This document shows positions 1-7,139 of a DNA stretch of 11,417 nucleotides, piece by piece. The translations under genes and the position numbers were made by a program. The stretch is taken from NCBI GenBank assembly GCA_030653405.1, contig JAURZO010000222.1, positions 1 through 11,417 on the forward strand, read 5' to 3'. The notes under the pieces were generated by a model, which saw nothing but the letters and a program-made list of their open reading frames with translations, made no database searches and was not told the DNA's origin. The stretch comes from Zwartia sp. GTDB lineage: Bacteria > Pseudomonadota > Gammaproteobacteria > Burkholderiales > Burkholderiaceae_B. Positions within the stretch are counted from its first letter, which is position 1, and the number at the start of each line of letters is the position of its first letter.

Positions 1-1089
1 GCGCATCAAGCGCTCGACGCGGTAATCTTTGCAGTAGCCATAGCCGCCTAAAAACTGGACGGCATCGGTGGCGATGCGCATCGCGATATCGGTTGCTTTG
101 AGCTTCAGGATAGAAGCCTCAATCCCGACATTCGGAGCACCGGACTCGATCAGCTTTGCCACCCGCCAGAGCCAGGATTCGACTAACACTAGCTCCGCCG
201 CAAGGTCAGCCACGTTGAACTGGAGTCCCTGGAACTCTAGCAAGCGCTTACCGGACTGACTCCGGTCATTCATGTACTCGATGGCGTCCTCAAAGGCGGC
301 GCGGGCAATGCCCAAGGCGTGAGCCGCAACGCTAGGTCGCGACTTGTTGAGCGAGCCCAACAGAACGCTCAACCCCTCGCCTGGCCCCATCAGCAAGTTG
401 GCGCGACTCACTCTTGCCTGATCAAACGAAAGCGATGCAGTACCCGATGCACGGGTGCCCATCTTGTCTTCGGTGCCAGTCACTGAAAATCCCGGTGTGC
501 CTTTTTCCAGAATGAGTGCTGAGATTGATTCTTTGCTGCCTTCGATTTCAGTCCACTTGCCAAACACGACATACAAGTCCGCCACATCACCGTTGGAGAT
601 AAAGATCTTGTTGCCGTTCACAATGATCTCGTCACCATCGGGCTTGAAGCTCGTCTTCATGCCTGTTGCATCTGATCCTGCCGAGGGCTCCGTGATCACC
701 AAGGCCGCCACCCCCCCCTCTGCGATCCGCGGGAGCAGGCGCTGCTTTTGCTCCTCCGTACCAAAATCCATGATGGGCTTGACCGCATGGAAATTGGTCG
801 CCCAAATAATGCCGGTCGATGCGCAGGCCTGACTGATCTCGCGCACGCAGGCCAAATAACAAGCATAGGACAGCGGGGCGCCGCCATACTCCTCGGGAAT
901 GAACATTGCGTTCAAGCCTAGTGCGTTGATGTCTGCGACATTTTCCCAGGGAAACTCAGCCGTTTTATCGTAATGTGCAGCACGAGGTGCGATGCGTTCA
1001 CGTGCAAGCTGTCTCACAGAGTCCAGCAACATGCTTTCCTCAGGACTCCAGTTCTGATCCGCGTCAAGACGATTTAATACATTCATCAT
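1..1089 (-). CDS. Acyl-CoA dehydrogenase, 3' end cut by window edge
   Basis: This flavoprotein would introduce a trans-2 double bond into an acyl-CoA thioester, passing electrons to electron-transfer flavoprotein in the cytoplasm. I translated the open frame directly: 363 residues are visible with no stop before base 1. Family marks are TEPSAGSD (133-140), KIFISNG (161-167), a conserved Arg (R251) in the C-terminal helical domain, and FLGGYGY (346-352) followed by RVERLMR at the edge. Family members are about 380 residues, so roughly the last 20 or more are missing. These include the place where the catalytic Glu of short- and medium-chain members sits, so the base cannot be checked. Two ATGs are adjacent (1089 and 1086); I took the first, with a weak GGA 5 nt upstream. 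It starts 12 bp after the dehydrogenase stop and is the last visible operon gene. A run of eight C (711-718, plus strand) lies inside, but the frame is intact on both sides. By context it may be the AliB-like first oxidation step; chain or ring specificity is not readable. Confidence 0.93.
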   Translation of the reverse strand, partial: MMNVLNRLDADQNWSPEESMLLDSVRQLARERIAPRAAHYDKTAEFPWENVADINALGLNAMFIPEEYGGAPLSYACYLACVREISQACASTGIIWATNFHAVKPIMDFGTEEQKQRLLPRIAEGGVAALVITEPSAGSDATGMKTSFKPDGDEIIVNGNKIFISNGDVADLYVVFGKWTEIEGSKESISALILEKGTPGFSVTGTEDKMGTRASGTASLSFDQARVSRANLLMGPGEGLSVLLGSLNKSRPSVAAHALGIARAAFEDAIEYMNDRSQSGKRLLEFQGLQFNVADLAAELVLVESWLWRVAKLIESGAPNVGIEASILKLKATDIAMRIATDAVQFLGGYGYCKDYRVERLMR

Positions 1090-1101
1090 AGGTATCCAGT
1101 G

Positions 1102-1860
1102 CTACTGCAGTATGCCGTGGGCACCATCAATATAAATGGTTTCGCCCGTCATATAAGGTGAATTCAATACAAAAAGAGAGGTCACGAAATTGCCGATATC
1201 CTGCGCCTGCCCTGCCACACCGGCAGGAATCCGCTTGGAGAGGTAATCCGCGAGCGGACCTTTCTCGATCTGGTCGCGGTTAAAGTCCGTCATCACATAG
1301 CCAGGTGCGACATTGAGCACCCGGATCCCCTTGTTGCCCCATTCGACAGCCATGCAACGCGTCATGGCCGCCACGGCAGCCTTGGTCGCACAATAGGTCA
1401 GATGTTGCTTGACACCGAGCTTGTCAAAGAACGAACCGATATTGACGATCAGCCCCTCTTTGCGCTCAAGTAAAAAGGGATAAATAGACTGACTCGCCGC
1501 CAGCACCGAATAAGCGTTGACATCCATCACGTTCTTGAACTCACGCTCTTCGATGGTCTCGATGCGCCCCTGAGAATGAATGCCGGCGTTATTCACCAAA
1601 CCCACGACCGGCTGCGCAGTACGCTGCGCAATCTCGGCAAAAGTTTTCACCAGCTGCTCAGGACGACTCACATCACACGCTGCCGGGTAAAAACGCGCAG
1701 CGAGCTCTGATGTGACGCCCGTGATTTGCGGTGATTCGCCCGAACGCGACAGACATCCGACACGATATCCAGCTTGCGCCAACCCCAATGCGATCGCAGC
1801 ACCGATACCGCGACTCGCACCTGTCACCATCACGCAACCTTTTTCAATTTCAACGCTCAT
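1102..1860 (-). CDS. Short-chain dehydrogenase/reductase (FabG/BadH-like)
   Basis: A classical SDR of 252 residues, the usual family length. Visible motifs are the cofactor loop TGASRGIG (13-20), CDV (62-64), NNAG (90-93), and the catalytic tetrad N115, S143 (IVNIGS), Y156 and K160 (YCATK), followed by NVAPGYVMTDF. All active residues are present. Basic residues R17 and R39 at the adenosine-ribose site suggest NADP(H) over NAD(H), but this is an inference. Between an enoyl-CoA hydratase and an acyl-CoA dehydrogenase, the likely role is oxidation of a 3-hydroxyacyl-CoA to the 3-oxo thioester, as BadH does for 2-hydroxycyclohexanecarboxyl-CoA. A FabG-like reductase cannot be excluded. The ATG at 1860 follows the hydratase stop by 3 bp. 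An AAGGA ribosome site (1871-1875) sits inside the end of the hydratase gene, so translation of the two is probably coupled. Confidence 0.94.
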   Translation of the reverse strand: MSVEIEKGCVMVTGASRGIGAAIALGLAQAGYRVGCLSRSGESPQITGVTSELAARFYPAACDVSRPEQLVKTFAEIAQRTAQPVVGLVNNAGIHSQGRIETIEEREFKNVMDVNAYSVLAASQSIYPFLLERKEGLIVNIGSFFDKLGVKQHLTYCATKAAVAAMTRCMAVEWGNKGIRVLNVAPGYVMTDFNRDQIEKGPLADYLSKRIPAGVAGQAQDIGNFVTSLFVLNSPYMTGETIYIDGAHGILQ

Positions 1861-1863
1861 TGC

Positions 1864-2646
1864 TTATTGATCCTTAAAAACAGCGGGACGTTTCTCTACA
1901 AATGCTGTCATCCCCTCGACCGCATCCTGACTACGATAGGCCAATGTCGAACAATCACGTTCGATCAACAAACCTTGCTCCAAGGTTGTCTGCATGCCAC
2001 GCAACACGGCTGAGCGCGCCATATCGAGCGCGATCAATCCATGTTTGAGATAAGGCGCCAGAAACGCCCGTCCAATCGCTGCGACCTCACCGTCCTCCAC
2101 AAGCCTCGTGACCAAACCGATCCGCTCCGCCTCTTGCGCATCGACCGTACGACCCGACAAAATCATGTCAAGCGCGCGATCCTCACCGATCAAGCGAGGC
2201 AGGCGTTGCGTGCCACCATAACCGGGGATTAAACCGAGTTTGACTTCGGGCAGACCGAGCTTTGCTCGCGCCGTCGCGACACGAAACGTGCACGCCAAGG
2301 CGAGCTCCAGACCACCCCCAAAGGCATAACCATGCAACACCGCCACGGACGGCACACGCAGTGCGGCAATACGGTTAAATGCCTCTTGTCCCGCTCGAGC
2401 ACCTTGATGCTCCTCGGTCAGTGTGCGACCCATCAGCTCTTTGATATCAGCGCCCGCACAAAAAGATTTTTCACCTTCGCCAGTCACGTAAAGACCACGC
2501 ACCAAACCTTGTTCGATGGCGTCTTCTATTTTCGTCAATACGACATTGAGCTCTTTTAAAATAGAGAAACTCAAGGCGTTTAATGCCTGGGGTCGGTTTA
2601 GATGAATCCGCGCCAGACCCTCTTCAATACTTAACTCAACAGCCAT
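1864..2646 (-). CDS. Enoyl-CoA hydratase/isomerase (crotonase family)
   Basis: This 260-residue crotonase-fold enzyme would add water across the double bond of a 2-enoyl-CoA made by the acyl-CoA dehydrogenase. The oxyanion-hole segments are SFCAGADIKE (61-70) and HGYAFGGGLEL (105-115). Both acid residues known from rat mitochondrial hydratase are present, E114 (in GGGLEL) and E134 (in LPEV), followed by PGYGGTQRL (141-149). True hydratase activity is therefore more likely than isomerase or hydrolase activity alone. The C-terminal end FVEKRPAVF is typical of the family. The start at 2646 has the best ribosome site in the operon, AGGAGAGG (2650-2657). It lies 30 bp after the ligase gene and 3 bp before the SDR gene. 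In an alicyclic acid pathway it would fill the BadK position; the substrate is inferred only from the neighbours. Confidence 0.95.
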   Translation of the reverse strand: MAVELSIEEGLARIHLNRPQALNALSFSILKELNVVLTKIEDAIEQGLVRGLYVTGEGEKSFCAGADIKELMGRTLTEEHQGARAGQEAFNRIAALRVPSVAVLHGYAFGGGLELALACTFRVATARAKLGLPEVKLGLIPGYGGTQRLPRLIGEDRALDMILSGRTVDAQEAERIGLVTRLVEDGEVAAIGRAFLAPYLKHGLIALDMARSAVLRGMQTTLEQGLLIERDCSTLAYRSQDAVEGMTAFVEKRPAVFKDQ

Positions 2647-2649
2647 GAC

Positions 2650-2657
2650 CCTCTCCT
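2650..2657 (-). promoter_or_regulatory. Strong ribosome binding site of the hydratase gene
   Basis: The minus strand reads AGGAGAGG here. AGGAG ends 6 nt before the ATG at 2646, close to ideal spacing. It is the clearest Shine-Dalgarno sequence in the operon and fixes the hydratase start. The start is also supported by the beginning of the crotonase fold. Confidence 0.8.
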
Positions 2658-2676
2658 GATTGATCCCGCTGAGCCT

Positions 2677-4338
2677 TCATGGTTTCCATCGAACCGCATC
2701 AGGCTTGATCTCGCCACGTTTGGCCATCTCCATCAATTCGCGTTTCAAAATCTTGCCACTCGCCGTGAGCGGAAAACTCGGCAACGCAATGAAATACTCC
2801 GGCATGTCATACTTGGATAGTCCGACAGCATACAGATGGGCGAGCAGCTCTGGCGCCTCGATCTGAAAACCGGGCCGGGCAATAATCGCCAGACACACGC
2901 GCTCTCCGAGACGATCATCCGCGATCGCAAAGGCCGCAGCCTTGCTCACACCGGCATGCCGATGCGCCAGATCTTCGATCCGAGCCGGATGGATGTTGTG
3001 CCCACCTCGAATGATGAGATCCTTTTGTCGACCCACGATTTTCAGACAACCGTGTTCATCGACAATACCCAGATCGCCCGACATGAACCAGCCGTCTCGA
3101 TTAAAAGATTTTTCAGTCGCCGTCTGATCATCAAAATAACCCAGCATCAACAAGCCGCCACGTCCGCCAATCTCGCCCACCTGTCCCACTGGCAACTCTT
3201 GATCGATATTTTCCGGATTAAAAATCCGCACCTCATAGCCACCACCCGCTCTTCCGCAGGTCGACACGATTGTGTCGGTCGGATCCGTTGGCAGGGTGTA
3301 CTGGTGCGAACCGTTTTCCGTCATGCCATAGACGTTTTGCGGCGTGACACCTAAGCTTAAAAAGCGCTCCGCAACCTCTCTGGGGATGGGTGCACCTGCC
3401 ATATAAAACGACTTGACCGCACCAAGCTGCTTGATATCTTGACGACGCATGTCTTCAAGAATATCCATCGCGTGGGTTGGAACACCCATCACATAGGTCG
3501 CGCCACTTTCAAGAATCCACTGCAAGGCTGATTTGCCAGACGCGTAATTATGAATCACCAGTTGCATACCCGCGGCTAACCACTGCTCCACGGCAACTGT
3601 TGCAATATGATGGCTCAATGGGCTCAGCGTCAGCAAGACCGTCTCACGGTCGTGATGCCAATCCCTCACCATGCCGCGTCCGTTGGCAAGAAGCGTGTTG
3701 TCACTGTGCATCACGCCCTTGGGCAGTCCTGTCGTACCCGAGGTAAAGGCCAGGTAGACGATCTTGTCGGGATTCAGCACTGGGGCAGGCAACTCACCCC
3801 GACTGATGGTCTGGCGCGGATACTGGCGTTCTAGGGGCACGTCCAAGGCGGGTTGCTGTAATGACGCTCCCACCACATATACGCCGACTAATGTCGGTAC
3901 TTGGTCCAGCTTATCAAAAATAGAACTTGTCTTTGCATCCGCGCCGTAACCGGGCATCGCAAAAAATGCCCGGCACCGAATCCGCTTCAATAGCGTCACG
4001 ATCTCATCGGAGGTATAGCTCTGATGCAAAGAAGGACAGCAGACATAGCCGTTGCGAGAGCACGCCAACATCACAATAGCGCATTCGACACGGCTAGGTA
4101 ACCAGATGGCCACGCGCTCGCCGGGGCGCACTCCTGCATGATGGAGCGTCAGCGCGACGCGCTCGACCTCTTGTAAAACTTCGGCCCAAGTCAACGCGAC
4201 CTGATTATCCCGGAGCGCGAGCATATCCGGATGACTTCGGGCATGCTTTTCCAGAAGAGTAAAAAAAGTGTCGGACTGCCACGATCCACTTTTATAAAAT
4301 GTATCTGTTCTTTGTGGGTCATGCAAAGTAAGCATCAT
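2677..4338 (-). CDS. AMP-forming acyl-CoA synthetase, cyclohexanecarboxylate-CoA ligase-like
   Basis: This ANL-superfamily enzyme (553 residues, full length) would activate a carboxylic acid with ATP and CoA through an acyl-adenylate. Motifs in order: the phosphate-binding loop TSGTTGLPKG (199-208), YGMTENG (337-343), the ribose-binding Asp in MSGDLG (D422), the hinge region GRQKDLIIRGGHNIHPARIE (436-455), and the catalytic lysine in LTASGKILKREL (K529). All core residues are present. The stretches GGHNIHPARIEDL and GLSKYDMPEYF are, from memory, typical of proteins annotated as cyclohexanecarboxylate-CoA ligases (AliA type) rather than long-chain fatty acid ligases; this needs a tree. Two ATGs are adjacent (4338 and 4335). 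GGGAGAA (4349-4355), overlapping the upstream stop codon, is the likely ribosome site. The gene is 16 bp after the CoA transferase and 30 bp before the hydratase. Specificity is uncertain; the fold and reaction type are certain. Confidence 0.95.
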   Translation of the reverse strand: MMLTLHDPQRTDTFYKSGSWQSDTFFTLLEKHARSHPDMLALRDNQVALTWAEVLQEVERVALTLHHAGVRPGERVAIWLPSRVECAIVMLACSRNGYVCCPSLHQSYTSDEIVTLLKRIRCRAFFAMPGYGADAKTSSIFDKLDQVPTLVGVYVVGASLQQPALDVPLERQYPRQTISRGELPAPVLNPDKIVYLAFTSGTTGLPKGVMHSDNTLLANGRGMVRDWHHDRETVLLTLSPLSHHIATVAVEQWLAAGMQLVIHNYASGKSALQWILESGATYVMGVPTHAMDILEDMRRQDIKQLGAVKSFYMAGAPIPREVAERFLSLGVTPQNVYGMTENGSHQYTLPTDPTDTIVSTCGRAGGGYEVRIFNPENIDQELPVGQVGEIGGRGGLLMLGYFDDQTATEKSFNRDGWFMSGDLGIVDEHGCLKIVGRQKDLIIRGGHNIHPARIEDLAHRHAGVSKAAAFAIADDRLGERVCLAIIARPGFQIEAPELLAHLYAVGLSKYDMPEYFIALPSFPLTASGKILKRELMEMAKRGEIKPDAVRWKP

Positions 4339-4354
4339 GATCTAACTGTTCTCC

Positions 4355-5593
4355 CTATTCATTCACAATGCCTTTTTTCTTAAGATCTGCAATTCGATCT
4401 GCTTTAAATGACAGCCAGTCTTGCAGAATCGCATTCGTATCCTCTCCAAGTGTAGGCGGCGATTTGCGATGAACGCTTTGCTGACCGTTCATGCCAATCC
4501 CTAAGCCCACTTGCGGCACGACTCCATAGCCAGACTCAGAGGTGTAGAAAAATTCTTTGTCGAGCAAATCCTCATCACGTACGACCTCGTCGACGCGATT
4601 AATCGGACCGGCCGGGATACGACTCTTTGAAAAGAGCGCGAGCCACTCATCGCGTGTCTTGGTACGCAGGATTTCTGCGATACGCACCACAATCGCTGCG
4701 CGGTGTTCACGACGACCTGCGTTACTCGCGTATTGAGTTTGCGCGCCAAAAGATACATCACCGACCGTTTCCCAAAAGCGCTTCCAGATCGCGTCATTCC
4801 CCAAGCCTAACGATAGCTGTGCATCGGAGGCATCAAACACCTGGTAAATCGCGATCACGGAATCTTTGCCACCTGAGCGACGTGGCAGTTCGGCCGAGCC
4901 AAGATAAGACACGACGCGAGGCGCCATGAAACGCGTCATGCTTGCGTGCATAGAAATATCAACGCTACAACCAATACCCGTTTGATGACGACTATTGAGC
5001 GCTGCCAAAACGGCCATCGCAAGATCCTGTCCTGCCAACATATCCGCGGCAGGTGTGCCGACCTTTTGAGGATCGGATTCAATTTCTCCCGTCAAATCCA
5101 TAATCCCAGAATAACCCTCGGCGATCAAATCGTAACAAGGGTCATCACGGCGACGACCGGTCAGTCCAAAACCTGTCAGCGAAGCATGAATCAGTCTGGG
5201 AAAGCGTTGTTGAAGCTTGGCATAATCTAACCCAAGCTTTTCCTGAACGCGCGGCGTCATGTTCAGGATCAAGACATCCGTCATCTCAAGCATTTGCATG
5301 AGAATATCCAGGCCTTCGGCCTGATTCATGTCAAGCACCATACTGTGCTTATTGCGATTCACGCTCAAGTACCAGAGCGAGGCACCATTCAAAAAGGGTG
5401 GCCCCCAATGCCGGGCATCATCACCGGTGCCAGGTTTTTCAATCTTGACAACCGTCGCGCCAAAATCACCAAGCAGCTGCGCGGCGTATGGTCCGGCAAC
5501 AGAGGTGCTCAAGTCGAGCACGCGCAAACCGCTCAGATGTGAGAATCCACTTGAGGCGGAAACTTTAGGAAGCGCTTCGTAAGGCAGAGTCAT
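4355..5593 (-). CDS. Class III CoA transferase (CaiB/BaiF family)
   Basis: This family moves CoA from one acyl-CoA to another acid by a ternary-complex mechanism with an enzyme-bound mixed anhydride. The N-terminal signature is LRVLDLSTSVAGPYAAQLLG, then DFGATVVKIEKPGTGD and LSVNRNKHS. The presumed catalytic Asp is D184 in GTPAADMLAGQ, equivalent to Asp169 of formyl-CoA transferase. A typical C-terminal swapped region follows (SRIPAGPINRVDEV, PPTLGEDT). I begin at the ATG at 5593 (412 residues). An in-frame TTG at 5608 would add five residues, and an upstream TGA at 5612-5614 rules out anything longer. Neither start has a clear Shine-Dalgarno site, so the choice rests on codon preference. It is 45 bp after the flavoprotein gene and 16 bp before the ligase. 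It may recycle CoA from a pathway product onto the incoming acid. Alpha-methylacyl-CoA racemase is a relative, but the length and motifs fit a transferase better. Confidence 0.93.
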   Translation of the reverse strand: MTLPYEALPKVSASSGFSHLSGLRVLDLSTSVAGPYAAQLLGDFGATVVKIEKPGTGDDARHWGPPFLNGASLWYLSVNRNKHSMVLDMNQAEGLDILMQMLEMTDVLILNMTPRVQEKLGLDYAKLQQRFPRLIHASLTGFGLTGRRRDDPCYDLIAEGYSGIMDLTGEIESDPQKVGTPAADMLAGQDLAMAVLAALNSRHQTGIGCSVDISMHASMTRFMAPRVVSYLGSAELPRRSGGKDSVIAIYQVFDASDAQLSLGLGNDAIWKRFWETVGDVSFGAQTQYASNAGRREHRAAIVVRIAEILRTKTRDEWLALFSKSRIPAGPINRVDEVVRDEDLLDKEFFYTSESGYGVVPQVGLGIGMNGQQSVHRKSPPTLGEDTNAILQDWLSFKADRIADLKKKGIVNE

Positions 5594-5638
5594 TGTGTTG
5601 GATTTCAATCGTCAATAGGGATGAGTGGGCACTGTGGC

Positions 5639-7135
5639 TCAACGAACAAAGTTAGCGGCATGACGTCCAGCCAGACGCCCCGAGATAAAAGCCCACCCGA
5701 GATGGTGCCCATGCCCCTCGAGCAACAAACCGCCTTGCCCCACAGAGCCTGCCGCATACAAGCCTGGGATAATCGCGCCGCTAGCATGGACGACTTCGAG
5801 CTTTTCTGTCACGTTGAGGCCGCCATCTGTAAAGACGACGTAACTCTTGACAGGTCCAAGTGCGTAAAAAGGACCCGTGCTAATAGCTGGACGACTGCCA
5901 CGATCATTTTGATTGTAGTGTCGGATCGTCTCAGCGAGTATTTGAGGCGGTACACCCATACTCGATGCCAGCCCTTCTATCGTCTCTGAGCGGTGAAAAA
6001 TATCGGGGCGATTACGTTGATAATCCTTCAGATAGGCATAAGCCACACCGGGTGCCGTAGAAATAAAATAAGGCCAGGCTGAAAATTTCTGAGCCACCAC
6101 TTCGTCCATCACGATCCAACCGATGCGTTCGGGCTGTTTCGCCATGTCGCGATTGGGTTTAGCCAACTCATCCGTAAAGCGTTGACCATTCTTATTGATC
6201 AACACGCCCCCTTCTTTGTAGAGGTCAGTCGAGGGACTGACCGCCGTTGTCAGAAAACTCATCAAAAACGGCCTAAGAATCCAAGCAGGCAGATAGTTCG
6301 CCGAAGCCGCGATCATCTGTGCAATCCACTTTGTGGGTGGCAGTTGCTGTAGCAGATTCGGTTTTGTCGGCGCGATAAATCGCATGATCGGTCCGCGCAC
6401 GATATCACCATTGACGACCGTCGCACCCAAGCCCATGGCGATTCGATGACCATCCCCCGTGGCGGTCGTATTGATCGCATCGACTTGCGCCACTTCCGGA
6501 TTCGCAAGAGAGGCCTTAAGGTCGGCAGCCGCACTGTAATCTCCGCTTGCCAACACGATGCCATGACGCGCTCTGAATATCTGCGTCGATCCATCGGGCT
6601 GACGGGCCTCCACACCGACCGCGCGACCATCCTCGATGATCACGCGTTCAAGCGATGTGTTGAGCTTGATCTTGACTCCCAGCTTTAGACAATGACGCGT
6701 CAAGTGATAAGCGAACGAACGCGAGTTCGGCACGACATTGTGCATCCTCGCCACGCGATGGGGCGGCTCCTCTTCGGGACCCACAAACACCACGCCCAAG
6801 CTCATGAGCCAGTCAATCATTTCACTGGTGTTATCCACCAAAATTCTGCGAAGTTTGAGATTGTCACGCGGCGCCAAGTCCCCTGCGTGCTTGGCCATGT
6901 CCTCAAAATGCGCGTCTGCACTGTCTGTAATGCCCGCCTTACGCTGATGAGGGGTGTTGGTCGCCGTAATCGAACCGACCGACCATGAGGTGGATCCGCC
7001 CGTCTCCGCATTTTTTTCAAGCAAGAGTACGTCGCGTCCGAGCAGCGCAGCCTCTGAAGCCGCAGCAAGCCCAGTGCCACCTCCACCGATCACAATGACA
7101 TCTGTTTCAATTGCTGTAGACAATTCTGGCTCCAT
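5639..7135 (-). CDS. FAD-dependent oxidoreductase, fumarate reductase/3-ketosteroid dehydrogenase superfamily
   Basis: A soluble 498-residue flavoprotein expected to add or remove a carbon-carbon double bond next to a carbonyl. The N-terminal Rossmann motif is VIGGGGTG (15-22) with the ribose-binding acid E40. Next come GGSTSWSVG (47-54), TTATGDGHRIAMGLGA (223-238) in the FAD domain, a variable capping domain about 250-410, and the C-terminal FAD-binding end GLYAAGS (458-464). That end continues into a striking Gly/His segment, GQGGLLLEGHGHHLGWAF (466-483). The tail lacks the Tyr-Pro-Gly signature of classical Delta-1 ketosteroid dehydrogenases, so I do not call it KstD. No haem-binding CXXCH or export signal is present, unlike flavocytochrome c fumarate reductases. 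The gene begins 4 bp after the PRISE stop. AAGGGG abuts the ATG with no spacer, so the in-frame TTG four codons on is a possible alternative start. With the PRISE reductase next to it, ring or enone redox chemistry is a reasonable inference. Confidence 0.9.
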   Translation of the reverse strand: MEPELSTAIETDVIVIGGGGTGLAAASEAALLGRDVLLLEKNAETGGSTSWSVGSITATNTPHQRKAGITDSADAHFEDMAKHAGDLAPRDNLKLRRILVDNTSEMIDWLMSLGVVFVGPEEEPPHRVARMHNVVPNSRSFAYHLTRHCLKLGVKIKLNTSLERVIIEDGRAVGVEARQPDGSTQIFRARHGIVLASGDYSAAADLKASLANPEVAQVDAINTTATGDGHRIAMGLGATVVNGDIVRGPIMRFIAPTKPNLLQQLPPTKWIAQMIAASANYLPAWILRPFLMSFLTTAVSPSTDLYKEGGVLINKNGQRFTDELAKPNRDMAKQPERIGWIVMDEVVAQKFSAWPYFISTAPGVAYAYLKDYQRNRPDIFHRSETIEGLASSMGVPPQILAETIRHYNQNDRGSRPAISTGPFYALGPVKSYVVFTDGGLNVTEKLEVVHASGAIIPGLYAAGSVGQGGLLLEGHGHHLGWAFISGRLAGRHAANFVR

Positions 7136-7139
7136 CCCC

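Noticed and set aside
711..718. Frameshift in the acyl-CoA dehydrogenase at the C8 run
   Set aside because: Translation reads RIAEGGVAALVITEPSAG straight through the run, with family motifs on both sides in one frame.
2836..3354. 172-codon open frame on the plus strand within the CoA ligase gene
   Set aside because: It is antisense to a gene with a full set of ANL motifs, shows no recognisable motif of its own, and has no supporting operon context.
5594..5608. TTG start for the CoA transferase adding five residues
   Set aside because: An ATG lies five codons downstream, still 22 residues before the conserved LRVLDLS segment; neither start has a convincing ribosome site, so the ATG was preferred. 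It remains possible.
5639..7135. Naming the flavoprotein as 3-ketosteroid Delta-1-dehydrogenase or fumarate reductase
   Set aside because: The C-terminal Tyr-Pro-Gly signature of KstD is absent, and there is no haem motif or export signal as in flavocytochrome c; only superfamily level is supported.
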